DNA of 30,978 nt from positions 1 through 30,978 of the IMG/VR virus record IMGVR_UViG_3300021197_000123; one strand, written 5' to 3'. A program made the position numbers and the translations under genes. Source of the DNA: a virus. The notes below the pieces were generated by a model. It made no database searches. It saw only the letters and a program-made list of their open reading frames with translations, and was not told the DNA's origin. Below, in pieces: positions 1-8,510 of the stretch; within the stretch, counting starts at the first letter, position 1, and each line of letters opens with the position of its first letter.

Positions 1-57
1 CCCCTGAATCCAGCCTCTTTTTCCGCTGTACTTTTGCTACGCATCCCAAAAAATATT

Positions 58-92
58 TCGCGTAAAAAATTTTACGAAAAAAATTTTCGCGA
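58..92. promoter_or_regulatory. Nested AT-rich palindromes upstream of the first gene
   Basis: Three inverted repeats overlap here. CGTAAAA/TTTTACG (61-67 and 70-76) has a 2-nt centre. CGAAAA/TTTTCG (75-80 and 84-89) has a 3-nt centre. The outer arms TCGCG/CGCGA (58-62 and 88-92) can extend inward by four A-T pairs with one bulged base. The block ends 13 nt before the first ATG. It could be an operator, a protein-binding site or an mRNA leader structure. It lacks a GC-rich stem followed by a T-run, so it is not a convincing terminator. The symmetry is seen directly; the role is inferred. Confidence 0.4.
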
Positions 93-105
93 GTAGGATT
101 CGGCT

Positions 106-393
106 ATGTCGAAAAAAGATCCACGATTAGCGAGGGCTGGTGTTTCGGGGTATAACAAACCGAAGCGAACCCCGAGTCATCCTAAAAAATCCCATGTTGT
201 TGTTGCTAAAGAGGGCGATAAAGTCAAAACGATTCGTTTTGGGCAGCAGGGAGTAAAGACTGCGGGTAAGCCTAAAGCGGGAGAGTCGGCAAAACAAAAG
301 GCTCGTCGTAAGAGTTTCAAGGCTCGTCATGGTAAAAACATTAAGAAAGGCAAAATGAGCGCAGCTTATTGGGCCGATAAGGTGAAATGGTAA
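106..393 (+). CDS. Small basic phage protein (KSFKARH...KMSAAYWA..VKW family)
   Basis: This 95-residue protein is strongly basic, rich in lysine and arginine throughout and without a membrane segment. Its C-terminal third holds a compact block, RRKSFKARH (about 67-75) followed by KGKMSAAYWADKVKW at the very end. I recognise that block from small proteins of marine tailed phages but cannot attach a proven function. The charge suggests a nucleic-acid-binding or virion-packaged protein (inference). A weak Shine-Dalgarno-like AGGAT lies 7 nt before the ATG. The gene is the first of the operon after the palindromic leader, and its TAA overlaps the next start as TAATG. A small-terminase role is conceivable from position, but no helix-turn-helix is evident. 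Confidence 0.75.
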   Translation: MSKKDPRLARAGVSGYNKPKRTPSHPKKSHVVVAKEGDKVKTIRFGQQGVKTAGKPKAGESAKQKARRKSFKARHGKNIKKGKMSAAYWADKVKW

Positions 394-1493
394 TGGACGA
401 TATGCAGGCTGTTTATGACGACGAAGCTAATCAAGGTTTCGGTTTGATGTCTTTATTACGCGCCCCAGTAGATGTTGGTATTGATGAGTCTATTATGGAT
501 AATCTTCCGATGTTACTTCGTGCGATGGAAGGTACGAATAAAGATACGTTAACAATGCAAGAAACCCGCGATATGTCGGGGCCGATTGACGAATCAAGTT
601 TATCTGTTCAATTAAGTAATGCTCCTGGAATTTTATCATTGTTAGATGAGGCAGGTTACGGAACTGCTGCTACCATGTTAGGGATGACGGGTGGTGGAGG
701 CAAAGGTAAGTCTTTCCAAGAATTAATTGAAGAGATCCAACGATTAGCGGCAAGGATGGCTTCGGATAAAGATATGGATGCTACTCGTTACGCGAACGAA
801 GCTAATCTCCCTGATTTTTTAAAATCGTTTTCGCAGAAGAAAAAAGAGCGAACAGATAAAGAAATGTACGAACAGCGCCCATCGCGCAATATGCCACGAG
901 ACCCTGACTTAGATAAAGGCTTAGGTAGTTTAGATCCGATGATGGAGGATGCTGTAAGGAAAGCTGAGGATATTCGAAATCCTTCGTACGTTATCGAAGA
1001 ACTGCAGGATACAGTCGATAGTTTTGGTAGGGGTGTTAAAAGTAAAAAATATATCCCTGCTGCACGGACTCGCGAACAGGGGGAAGAAGCGTTAGCACGA
1101 TTAGGCGAACGTGAGCAAATGCAAATAAGAGCATTAAGAGATCAGCATCGTAAAGCGATGCAAGAAGTTTTCGGTACAGACAGAAGCCCGATATCTTTCG
1201 AAAAAGAACAACAAATACTTGAAAGATTAAGTGAGTTAGATAAAAAACTTGAACCGTATTTTATTCGTTCTGATTTACAACAGATGGCTTCAGGTGGTCG
1301 CCCAGGATTATGGGCAAATATTCACGCGAAGCGTAAGCGTATAAAATCAGGATCTGGGGAGAAGATGCGCAGTCCTGGATCTAAGGGTGCACCGACGAAA
1401 GATAATTTTAAACAAGCACGATCTACGACCCGCAAAGCTGACGGTGGTGGATTAGGTTACGCTAAGGGTTATTACGGGAAATCGTACAAGTGA
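393..1493 (+). CDS. Phage protein with GLWANIHAKRKRI C-terminal motif
   Basis: I place the start at the ATG in the TAATG junction rather than the ATG 6 nt upstream, because AAGGTG at 379-384 is then 8 nt away. The product is 366 residues. The N-terminal half is acidic and helical. The C-terminal part has MASGGRPGLWANIHAKRKRI followed by a basic block (SGSGEKMRSPGSKGAPT) and ends in Gly/Tyr/Lys-rich sequence. I recall this C-terminal block as recurrent in uncultured marine phage proteins but know of no assigned function. It carries one copy of the [M/F/Y]-x-x-G-G motif seen in four other proteins here. Position before the terminase suggests a virion-associated or packaging-related protein; the role is unknown. 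Confidence 0.75.
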   Translation: MDDMQAVYDDEANQGFGLMSLLRAPVDVGIDESIMDNLPMLLRAMEGTNKDTLTMQETRDMSGPIDESSLSVQLSNAPGILSLLDEAGYGTAATMLGMTGGGGKGKSFQELIEEIQRLAARMASDKDMDATRYANEANLPDFLKSFSQKKKERTDKEMYEQRPSRNMPRDPDLDKGLGSLDPMMEDAVRKAEDIRNPSYVIEELQDTVDSFGRGVKSKKYIPAARTREQGEEALARLGEREQMQIRALRDQHRKAMQEVFGTDRSPISFEKEQQILERLSELDKKLEPYFIRSDLQQMASGGRPGLWANIHAKRKRIKSGSGEKMRSPGSKGAPTKDNFKQARSTTRKADGGGLGYAKGYYGKSYK

Positions 1494-2113
1494 GTCAGCT
1501 CACAATGGCTCAAATAGATACGCAGATTAAAAATACTGTCTTGTCTAAAGAACAAGCGAAACAGCATTTTATAGAAAAAACAGAAGAACTAGGGTTACAG
1601 CATACTTTTTATTTTGATGAAGCTTGGGATTATGCAGTACACCAAAGAAAGCAAAAAGAATTTAGGGAAAAAATAGTTGAATTTGAACAGGCGGTTAATA
1701 ACCACCCTGCTAAGTTACAAGCGGTTCATGAGATAAACCCTACTAAGCATAACTTTGCAGATGGCCAGTACATTCGTGAGATTTTTAATCCAGCAGGGTT
1801 GTTTATTGTTACAAAGATACATAATAAAACACACCCGTTTTTCTTAATGCAGGGTGAAATGTCTATTTTTTCACAAAATGGGGTAGAGCGTATTTCAGCC
1901 CCATATCATGGAATTACCGAAGCAGGAACAAAAAGAGCAATATATACACACACTGAATGTGTGTTTGTTACAGTTCACGCAACAGATAAATTAAATATCG
2001 AAGATATTGAACAAGAGGTAATTGCTAAATCTTTCGATGATGTAAAATTACTTCCTCCAAACATAGAACAAGTTGAGAACCTTATTTCTCAGCTGAAGGA
2101 GAAGGATACATGA
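1490..2113 (+). CDS. Cupin-like protein of phage type
   Basis: This 207-residue protein has a helical N-terminus (1-80) and a beta-rich core at about 85-165 that reads like a cupin fold. The core contains NFADGQYIREIF, PAGLFIVTKIH, THPFFLMQGEM, a PYHG turn, then GTKRAIYTH and VFVTVH. Histidines 111, 115, 154 and 163 and Glu123 are placed where cupins usually bind metal. I recall this family as common in tailed phages of aquatic and soil bacteria with no proven role. The start is GTG in a GTGA overlap with the previous stop; an in-frame ATG at 1505 is an alternative. No signal peptide is seen. A sugar- or cell-surface-related role cannot be excluded. Confidence 0.7.
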   Translation: MSQLTMAQIDTQIKNTVLSKEQAKQHFIEKTEELGLQHTFYFDEAWDYAVHQRKQKEFREKIVEFEQAVNNHPAKLQAVHEINPTKHNFADGQYIREIFNPAGLFIVTKIHNKTHPFFLMQGEMSIFSQNGVERISAPYHGITEAGTKRAIYTHTECVFVTVHATDKLNIEDIEQEVIAKSFDDVKLLPPNIEQVENLISQLKEKDT

Positions 2114-3375
2114 GTTGGGTTATTACAGCGGTACTAGGTGCTTCCGTTGCTCAAGGTGCGTATAGCGCCAGCCAGTCTCGTAAGGCACAAAAGAAAGCGA
2201 GAGAAGAAGCAAATACTCGTGAATTAATTGAAGGCTCGGCACCTAATTTATCTAATGTTGCAGAAGTAATCGCTGAGGATGTTCTGGGTACTGATGTAGC
2301 TGGTTTAGAAGCAGCCTTAGCCGCGATGGATTATCAGGGCGGGGAAGTACCCATACCCTCCGGCCAACCGTTACTTATGGAAGATCCGACAGCAGATCTT
2401 TCTGAAGCGGAGTTACTGGCTTTAATAGAACAATCAGGAATTGCTCAAATGGCCAGCGGTGGACCAGTAGGTACACCTGAAGATGTTTATTATTTTAGTG
2501 TCCCGCAAGTTATGGGCATGATGCAAGATCCGGATCCTCAAGTACAAGGAGTCGGTATGCAATTAGCAGATATTATGTCTTCGACTCCTGGAATGGATAT
2601 GGTTCCCGCGACTCGCGATCAAATAACGATGATGGCCTATGGGGGTGCCGTCGAACCAAAAAAGTTTGAGATGGGCGGGATGCCTGAATATGACCCTGAG
2701 TTAGATGCAGATCTTATCGCTCAACAAGAAGCGTTCGAAGAACTACTAGAATTAGATGAATTAGTAGAAAAAGGGATAATAAGTGAGGCTAGAGCAGACT
2801 ACGATAGACAGCGTCTGTCAGGTCTAGCGTTTTCTCAAGAAAGCGAGCCAAGAAAATCTTTTCCTGATACAGAAAAAAATTTAAAAGGGTTGGAAAACTT
2901 CTTACGCAATAAAATGTCTGAAGGAGGTACCGTTACCGCAAAAAAGTTTGAAGACGGCGGTTCAACGCTGTTAGAAAAAATAAGCGGAGTATCACCAGAC
3001 GAATTAGATTGGGCAAAATCTATTGATGAGCGGTTATATCCCGATGAGGGGTTAGACGGACGTGGTGATGCAGCTAGACATTTAGCGTTAGGATCATTGT
3101 TCGCTAAATCTAAGAACCCAGAACTTGGAGAAGCATTAGGTATTGCGCGAGAGTATATCCCGTTTCCTGATGCAGGAAGAGATATGGATATTTTCAATAA
3201 CGAATTAGGAATGACTCTTAAAGGTACACAAGAAGAGATTGAAGAAAAGATTAAAGAGTTAATTGAAGATAAAAAAGCCCAGTATTTAACGAGACAAGAA
3301 AGTTACAAGTTACGAGGATATGCTGAAGGTGGCCCGATATCCGAGGAACGCTTGAACCAGCTTAGGTTACGTTGA
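2110..3375 (+). CDS. GG-motif protein with hydrophobic N-terminus and a DUF6973-like C-terminal domain
   Basis: This 421-residue protein opens with a Gly/Ala-rich hydrophobic helix (2-20), then a basic segment, SRKAQKKAREEA, a layout typical of phage internal or ejected virion proteins. It carries six [M/F/Y]-x-x-G-G copies (MASGG, MAYGG, FEMGG, MSEGG, FEDGG, YAEGG) spread along its length, two of them next to KKFE. Residues 318-366 contain GDAARH, then AREYIPF, then DMDIFNNELG. This spacing of Asp320, His324, Glu348, Asp360 and paired Asn363/364 recalls the DUF6973-type family in phages and toxins. It overlaps its upstream neighbour by ATGA. Function is unknown; membrane penetration or cell-wall action are hypotheses. 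Confidence 0.65.
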   Translation: MSWVITAVLGASVAQGAYSASQSRKAQKKAREEANTRELIEGSAPNLSNVAEVIAEDVLGTDVAGLEAALAAMDYQGGEVPIPSGQPLLMEDPTADLSEAELLALIEQSGIAQMASGGPVGTPEDVYYFSVPQVMGMMQDPDPQVQGVGMQLADIMSSTPGMDMVPATRDQITMMAYGGAVEPKKFEMGGMPEYDPELDADLIAQQEAFEELLELDELVEKGIISEARADYDRQRLSGLAFSQESEPRKSFPDTEKNLKGLENFLRNKMSEGGTVTAKKFEDGGSTLLEKISGVSPDELDWAKSIDERLYPDEGLDGRGDAARHLALGSLFAKSKNPELGEALGIAREYIPFPDAGRDMDIFNNELGMTLKGTQEEIEEKIKELIEDKKAQYLTRQESYKLRGYAEGGPISEERLNQLRLR

Positions 3376-4889
3376 GCACCCCACTTGAACAATTAAAAGA
3401 AGTAGACCTTTCCCATCTCTCTAAGGAGGAGGCGAAAGAGTTTACGATATTACTTGAGGAATTAGAAAAGCGTGAAAAACGCGAAAGTTCTATGGCCTCG
3501 TTTTACGATTTTGTTAAAGCGATTTGGCCAGAGTTTATTGCAGGTGCTCACCACAAGAAGATGGCCGAGGCTTTCGACAAGATTGCTTCAGGAGAGTCAA
3601 AAAGACTCATAATCAATATGCCACCACGACATACGAAGTCAGAGTTTGCTTCGTATTTGTTTCCTGCATACCTATTAGGTAAACGCCCTAAACTTAAAAT
3701 TATTGAAGCAACGCATACCGCTGACCTCGCGATTAATTTTGGTCGTAGAGTTCGTGACTTATTAGAAAGCGAAGAGTACGCAGAGATATTCCCAGCTACC
3801 GAACTAAAAGCCGACTCACGAAGCGCGGGTAAATGGAATACTTCGCAAGGTGGTCAGTATTATGCGGCGGGTATCGGTGGTGCACTTGCAGGTCGTGGTG
3901 CTGATTTGTTTATTATTGACGACCCACATTCTGAACAAGATGCGTTTTCGGATAAAGCGTTAGAAGAAGCCTACGATTGGTATCAAACTGGGCCTCGTCA
4001 GCGCCTACAGCCAGGAGGTGCTATCGTTATTGTAATGACTCGTTGGTCTAAAAAGGACGTAACGGGTAAATTAGTTAAACGAATGGCTCAAGAACAAGGT
4101 GGAGATGAATGGGAGATTATTGAATTTCCTGCGATACTTCCGTCAGGCAATCCGTTATGGCCAGAGTTTTGGTCTCTTAAAGAATTAGAAGCAACGAAAG
4201 CGTCGATTCCTCCGTCTAAATGGGCAGCGCAGTATATGCAACGTCCTACTGGGGAAGGTATTTCTATTATTCCGAAAGAATGGATTAAAGAATGGCCGAA
4301 CGATGACCCTCCATCTTGCGATTATTTGATACAAAGCTACGATACGGCGTTTTTAAAATCAGAACGAGCTGACTATACGGCGATTACAACGTGGGGAGTG
4401 TTCTATCCCGAAGGTAAAATCGGCGATGAACTGTATAACGGGCAAGACGCCCATATAATTTTGATAGATTGTGTAAAAGAACGATTAGATTTCCCTGAAC
4501 TCAAGCGTGAAGCGATGCGTTTGTACGAATATTGGGAGCCTGATTCGGTAATTATCGAAACAAAAGCATCAGGTATCCCGCTTACACAAGAATTACGACG
4601 GCAAGGTATCCCGATAAATACCTTTTCACCGAGTAAAGGTCAAGATAAGATCGCTAGATTGAATACGGTTAGCGCAATTTTCCAAGAAGGCCGTGTTTGG
4701 GTACCTGATACGAATTGGGGGCAAGAATTAGTCGACGAAATCGTAGATTTTCCGAACGGAGAGAACGACGATTGCGTAGATGCGACGACTTTAGCCCTTA
4801 TGCGCTTTAGACAAGGCGGGTTTTTGCGTTTAGAAGGCGATTATGCCGACGATGACGATTATTTTCCAAAAGTTCGCGTTTATTACTGA
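3372..4889 (+). CDS. terL: Terminase large subunit (packaging ATPase and nuclease)
   Basis: The product (505 aa) is the DNA-packaging motor ATPase and headful or site-specific nuclease. The ATPase domain has a variant P-loop, PPRHTKSE (84-91), a Walker B LFIIDDPH (179-186, Asp183/Asp184) and the coupling motif TRW (223-225). The RNase H-like nuclease domain follows: Asp324 in QSYDTAF, Glu396 in IIETKAS and Asp467/Asp470 in NDDCVDA supply the metal-binding acids. Length is usual for the family. The start is TTG in a TTGA overlap; the next ATG at 3492 would remove a helical N-terminus that related terminases have, so I keep the TTG. It works with the portal encoded just downstream. No small subunit is recognised. 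Confidence 0.95.
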   Translation: MSTPLEQLKEVDLSHLSKEEAKEFTILLEELEKREKRESSMASFYDFVKAIWPEFIAGAHHKKMAEAFDKIASGESKRLIINMPPRHTKSEFASYLFPAYLLGKRPKLKIIEATHTADLAINFGRRVRDLLESEEYAEIFPATELKADSRSAGKWNTSQGGQYYAAGIGGALAGRGADLFIIDDPHSEQDAFSDKALEEAYDWYQTGPRQRLQPGGAIVIVMTRWSKKDVTGKLVKRMAQEQGGDEWEIIEFPAILPSGNPLWPEFWSLKELEATKASIPPSKWAAQYMQRPTGEGISIIPKEWIKEWPNDDPPSCDYLIQSYDTAFLKSERADYTAITTWGVFYPEGKIGDELYNGQDAHIILIDCVKERLDFPELKREAMRLYEYWEPDSVIIETKASGIPLTQELRRQGIPINTFSPSKGQDKIARLNTVSAIFQEGRVWVPDTNWGQELVDEIVDFPNGENDDCVDATTLALMRFRQGGFLRLEGDYADDDDYFPKVRVYY

Positions 4890-4926
4890 TTTATTCTAGT
4901 AAAAAATAAGAGTATGGTGGCAACCC

Positions 4927-7290
4927 ATGGCTGAAGTACAGATTCCCGAGGGTGAAGAGAACGTAGAGATCCTTTTTGATGAAGAGGATAACGTTCTTGA
5001 CCCGTCTCTTTTGACCGAAGAGGTCGAAATCCCTTTCGAAGAAAATTTAGCCGAGTTTTTAGACCCAGCTACCCTTTCTGAAGTCTCTAGCGAGCTAACT
5101 GCTGCGTTTGATGAAGACCTTAGTTCTCGTGGGGATTGGTACGAAGCGTTTAAAGACGGATTAGAACTATTAGGCGTAGATAGTGACCCTAGAAGTGAGC
5201 CGTTCGAAGGCGCGAGTGGGGTATATCACCCGTTACTCGCCGAAGCGACTACTCATTTTCAAGCGCAAGCGTATAAAGAACTTCTTCCTGCAAACGGCCC
5301 AGTAGACACTAAAATCATGGGCGCGTCTAGTGATCCGAAAGCGATGCAAGCTAATCGCGTTAAGGATTTCATGAACTACCAGCTCATGTATAAGATGGAA
5401 GAATACGATCCTGAAATGGATCAGATGTTATTCTTTTTGCCTCTAGCTGGTTCTGCATTTAAGAAATGTTATTTCGATCCAGCAATAGGTCGAGTCGTTT
5501 CTAGGTTTATAAAAGCTGAAGATTTAATCGTACCGTATTACGCTACGGATCTTCATACGTCTCCGCGTATTACTCATCGTATGACGATGTCAGAAAACGA
5601 CTTGCGTAAATTACAGCTAAGTGGTTTTTATAGAGATATGCCGATGAGTTCTCCTAGCTATTCAGCTGATGGAGATAACGCAGTACAAGATAAGATTGAT
5701 GAGATTGACGGTGTTTCTAGAACAGGAACTCAAGCCGAGTATACGTTACTTGAGTTTCATGTAGAACTAGATATCGAAGGATTTGAACATACAGGTAGTG
5801 ATGGAGAACCAACAGGGTTAGCACTTCCGTATATTGTTACAATCTGCAAAGATAACAATACCGTTCTATCTATTCGTAGAAACTACGAAGAAATGGATCC
5901 GATGCGTAAAAAGATTGAATACTTTACGCATTATAAGTTCCTCCCAGGACTAGGCTTTTATGGATTTGGCCTAATCCACATGATCGGCGGGGTTACCCGT
6001 TCCGCAACGTCGATTCTTCGTCAACTTATTGATGCCGGTACTTTAGCTAATCTTCCAGCTGGTTTCAAAGCTCGTGGTTTAAATATACAGAGATCTGATG
6101 ATCCTGTACAACCAGGAGAATGGCGAGATGTGGATGTTCCTGGGGGGACTATTCGAGAGTCGTTCTTGCCGCTTCCGTATAAAGAACCAAGTGCGACATT
6201 AGCCCAGTTACTAGGGTTGCTAGTTGAGTCTGGGCAACGATTTGCATCCGTTATGGATAATCAAACAGGGGACGCTAATTCTAATGCTCCTGTAGGTACA
6301 ACGGTTGCGTTATTAGAAAAAGGACAGAAAGTAATTTCTGCAATCCATAAACGATTGCATTACGCACAGCGTAACGAATTTAAAATACTAAAGAGGTTAT
6401 TCGGTGAATACTTACCTCCAGAGTATCCTTACCAAGTACAAGGCGCTCAACAAACAGTTTTTGCTGAGGATTTTAATAATAGTGTTGATGTTATTCCTGT
6501 TTGTGATCCCAATATCTTTAGCACTACCCAACGGATTATTCTAGCGCAGACACAGCTTCAAATGGCTCAGAGTGCCCCTCAGATCCATAACATGAAAGAA
6601 GCGTATCGCAAGATGTATATTGCTTTGAACATTAAAGATATCGACGATATTTTAATGCCAGACTTTGCCCCAGCCCCGAAAGACCCTATTCAAGAAAATA
6701 TGGATTCGGTTATGGGGATGCCTCTAAAAGCGTTTATTCAACAAAACCACGATGCGCACGTTCAAGCGCATATTGCATTTATGCAAAATCCTCAAACACA
6801 ACAGAATCCTCAAGCGATGGCAGGATTACAAGCTCATATACAAGAGCACCAAGCTCTAAAGTATCGTATACAAGTAGAGGAGATGTTGGCACAACAAGGT
6901 ATCGAATTACCTCAACCTGGACCAGATGGTCAGATGCCTCAGTTGCCTCCAGAGTTAGAAAGTCAAATAGCTGTAGCGGCTGCTCAAGTAACTCAACAGA
7001 TTACAGGTCAAGAGCAAGCCTTAGCGCAAGCGATGGCAGCGCAGCAGCAAGACCCAGAAAGAGAAATGTTCCAACAGCAGCTAGAGTTAGAATTCGAAAA
7101 ACTCAAGCAGCGTGATAGAGATTCTGAGCGTAAAGCACAGCTCGAAAGAGAGCGTATTGAATCTCAAGAAGAACAAACAGACGTTCGTATTGCCGCTGAA
7201 TTACAAAAAGCGGAAATGCAAGATGATCGTGAAATAGATTCTAATCTAACTGAAATCGCTAAGATCGTTCGAGAGTCCAGGGAGCAATAA
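4927..7290 (+). CDS. Portal protein
   Basis: The 787-residue product forms the dodecameric ring at the capsid vertex through which DNA enters and leaves. Its place directly after the terminase, its size, and segments such as DWYEAFKDGLELLG, FEGASGVYHPLL and GSAFKKCYFDP are typical of large podovirus-type portals in uncultured marine phages. An acidic N-terminus (1-60) precedes the core. From about residue 600 the chain becomes Gln-rich and then forms a long charged coiled coil (about 700-787), plausibly the barrel or crown inside the capsid. A 37-nt gap with a weak GGTGG site separates it from the terminase, one of the few gaps in the head region. Confidence 0.9.
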   Translation: MAEVQIPEGEENVEILFDEEDNVLDPSLLTEEVEIPFEENLAEFLDPATLSEVSSELTAAFDEDLSSRGDWYEAFKDGLELLGVDSDPRSEPFEGASGVYHPLLAEATTHFQAQAYKELLPANGPVDTKIMGASSDPKAMQANRVKDFMNYQLMYKMEEYDPEMDQMLFFLPLAGSAFKKCYFDPAIGRVVSRFIKAEDLIVPYYATDLHTSPRITHRMTMSENDLRKLQLSGFYRDMPMSSPSYSADGDNAVQDKIDEIDGVSRTGTQAEYTLLEFHVELDIEGFEHTGSDGEPTGLALPYIVTICKDNNTVLSIRRNYEEMDPMRKKIEYFTHYKFLPGLGFYGFGLIHMIGGVTRSATSILRQLIDAGTLANLPAGFKARGLNIQRSDDPVQPGEWRDVDVPGGTIRESFLPLPYKEPSATLAQLLGLLVESGQRFASVMDNQTGDANSNAPVGTTVALLEKGQKVISAIHKRLHYAQRNEFKILKRLFGEYLPPEYPYQVQGAQQTVFAEDFNNSVDVIPVCDPNIFSTTQRIILAQTQLQMAQSAPQIHNMKEAYRKMYIALNIKDIDDILMPDFAPAPKDPIQENMDSVMGMPLKAFIQQNHDAHVQAHIAFMQNPQTQQNPQAMAGLQAHIQEHQALKYRIQVEEMLAQQGIELPQPGPDGQMPQLPPELESQIAVAAAQVTQQITGQEQALAQAMAAQQQDPEREMFQQQLELEFEKLKQRDRDSERKAQLERERIESQEEQTDVRIAAELQKAEMQDDREIDSNLTEIAKIVRESREQ

Positions 7291-7293
7291 CTT

Positions 7294-7971
7294 ATGTCAC
7301 ATCTAATCAGCAATATTCCACACTTTAATTGCTGGGTTAGAAAAGAATACACACACAATCATTTAGATTACCACGGAGAGTATTTACATGCTATAGCGAT
7401 TGCGGTAAACACTATCCCTGATAGATGTCTATCTTTCCAAGTTGTATTCACTGGGTACGAATTGGGAGAGGAAGAAGATTCTGAGAATCTTCACGGAGGA
7501 GCGATGTGGGCACGAATGCCTATTACGGCTCTAGTAGCGGATGCGATGCTTGAGGAAATGCCAGAAGCGATGGCTACTCATTTAGCGCAACCTTGGGACT
7601 GTAGTTCACGAGACCATGAAGTTATTGTTATGGATCGTGTATCTTCTAGTCCTTGGTTATGTAAGATTGATAATGAGTTTCATACTGGGAAGTATTTGTT
7701 TACAGTTGATTACACAGGAAACGATATCGCTGACGATCCTGCACAACATAAACAAAGTCATTTGATACAACTTACAGATGCTGGGAAATGGACAGGCAAT
7801 ATTGTAGCGTTGCCTAATAATCGTGTAAGAGCGACCAACCCAGCGTTATGGGAGACAGGTTCTGGAGCACCAGACTTTTATCCTAGTCAACATGTACATA
7901 GTGCAGAGATTGACGATAGCTACATGGATCCGAACATTACGTTTAACAACTTGTATTCTGAAGGAGATTAA
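7294..7971 (+). CDS. Conserved phage protein of unknown function (PHFNCWVRKEYTHNH family)
   Basis: This 225-residue protein has a distinctive sequence: PHFNCWVRKEYTHNH near the N-terminus, then GEYLHA, CLSFQVVFTGYE, HGGAMWARMPITALV, HLAQPWDC, SSPWLCKID, GKYLFTVDY, PAQHKQSH, WTGNIVALPNNRVRATNP and DPNITFNNLY. It is rich in His, Trp and Cys and predominantly beta. I recall the family as highly conserved in marine phage head-gene clusters, always close to the portal. I know of no experiment on it. The conserved His/Cys residues could bind a metal, but no standard motif is seen. Only 3 nt separate it from the portal stop. A virion or assembly role is inferred from position. Confidence 0.75.
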   Translation: MSHLISNIPHFNCWVRKEYTHNHLDYHGEYLHAIAIAVNTIPDRCLSFQVVFTGYELGEEEDSENLHGGAMWARMPITALVADAMLEEMPEAMATHLAQPWDCSSRDHEVIVMDRVSSSPWLCKIDNEFHTGKYLFTVDYTGNDIADDPAQHKQSHLIQLTDAGKWTGNIVALPNNRVRATNPALWETGSGAPDFYPSQHVHSAEIDDSYMDPNITFNNLYSEGD

Positions 7972-7972
7972 A

Positions 7973-8101
7973 ATGCCTGGACACAAGACAAACAAAAAGA
8001 TGCCTAAGAAAATGGGTATGGGTGGTAAAAGCGCCAAGAAAATGCCAATAAAAATGAAGCGCGGTGGTTCAACTCGTTCTCGTAGCAAGAGCAAAAAATG
8101 A
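7973..8101 (+). CDS. 42-residue highly basic Met/Lys/Gly-rich protein
   Basis: A strong AAGGAG at 7961-7966 lies 6 nt before the ATG at 7973, so the real start is here and not at an earlier in-frame ATG inside the previous gene. The product is mostly Lys, Met, Gly, Ser and Arg, with MGMGG and MKRGG, two copies of the [M/F/Y]-x-x-G-G motif, and a C-terminal SRSKSKK tail. It is expected to bind nucleic acid or an acidic surface (inference). Its stop overlaps the next gene as ATGA. Such tiny basic proteins are easily missed in automated annotation; the ribosome site and overlap support it. Confidence 0.7.
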   Translation: MPGHKTNKKMPKKMGMGGKSAKKMPIKMKRGGSTRSRSKSKK

Positions 8102-8310
8102 GAAACCTTAGATCAACGGAAATGCCTTATCCGTCCCCTAAGACTCAAAAGGCAGGAGTCCAACCTTCAATCCCAGAACCCTCCAACGAGGGTTTTGCGA
8201 AGTCTACTGTATTGGCTGAAAAGACAATTAGTATTCCTGGAAAGAAAGTAAAGACAAAAGGTACTGGTGCAGCTACTAAAGGATTAGATTTTACTAGCTA
8301 CGTCAACTAA
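8098..8310 (+). CDS. Small protein with C-terminal GTGAATKGLDF motif
   Basis: The 70-residue product is Pro/Lys-rich and probably largely disordered. The only recognisable element is the C-terminal KTKGTGAATKGLDFTSYVN, a short signature I recall at the ends of several small marine phage proteins. The ATGA overlap with the basic 42-residue gene and the TAATG overlap with the next gene place it firmly in the operon. No membrane segment or enzymatic motif is visible. Its place among head genes suggests a structural or assembly role, but nothing in the sequence proves this. Confidence 0.65.
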   Translation: MRNLRSTEMPYPSPKTQKAGVQPSIPEPSNEGFAKSTVLAEKTISIPGKKVKTKGTGAATKGLDFTSYVN

Positions 8311-8510
8311 TGGACTTTATAAAATATTCGGAGTTTTTACTTCGCAAATTTCGTGAGAGACAAAATGATCTCACGCAATCACTCGCCGCTGGTGGCGCAC
8401 AAGACTATGTTCAGTACCAACGAATAGTTGGAGAAATTTCAGGGCTTAATTTTGCTGAACAAGAAATAACCGCCCTGCATGGAAGGATGGAAGATGTCGA
8501 AGACGACTGA
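8310..8510 (+). CDS. Small helical phage protein of unknown function
   Basis: The 66-residue product is charged and helical, starting MDFIKYSEFLLRKFRERQ and containing a DYVQYQRIVGEISGLNFAEQEI stretch split by conserved Gly and Leu residues. I recall similar short proteins just before co-chaperonin or head genes in podovirus-type phages, without function. It begins at the TAATG junction with the previous gene and overlaps the GroES-like gene by 17 nt. An amphipathic dimerising helix is a plausible reading; a head-completion or chaperone-partner role would be speculation. Confidence 0.65.
   Translation: MDFIKYSEFLLRKFRERQNDLTQSLAAGGAQDYVQYQRIVGEISGLNFAEQEITALHGRMEDVEDD

Noticed and set aside
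1-105. Sigma-70 promoter upstream of the first gene
   Set aside because: TTGCTA at 34-39 has no good -10 partner at 16-18 nt; only the palindromes are reportable.
7892-7972. Longer form of the 42-residue basic protein starting at 7892
   Set aside because: The added residues lie inside the preceding gene in another frame, while a strong AAGGAG precedes the ATG at 7973.
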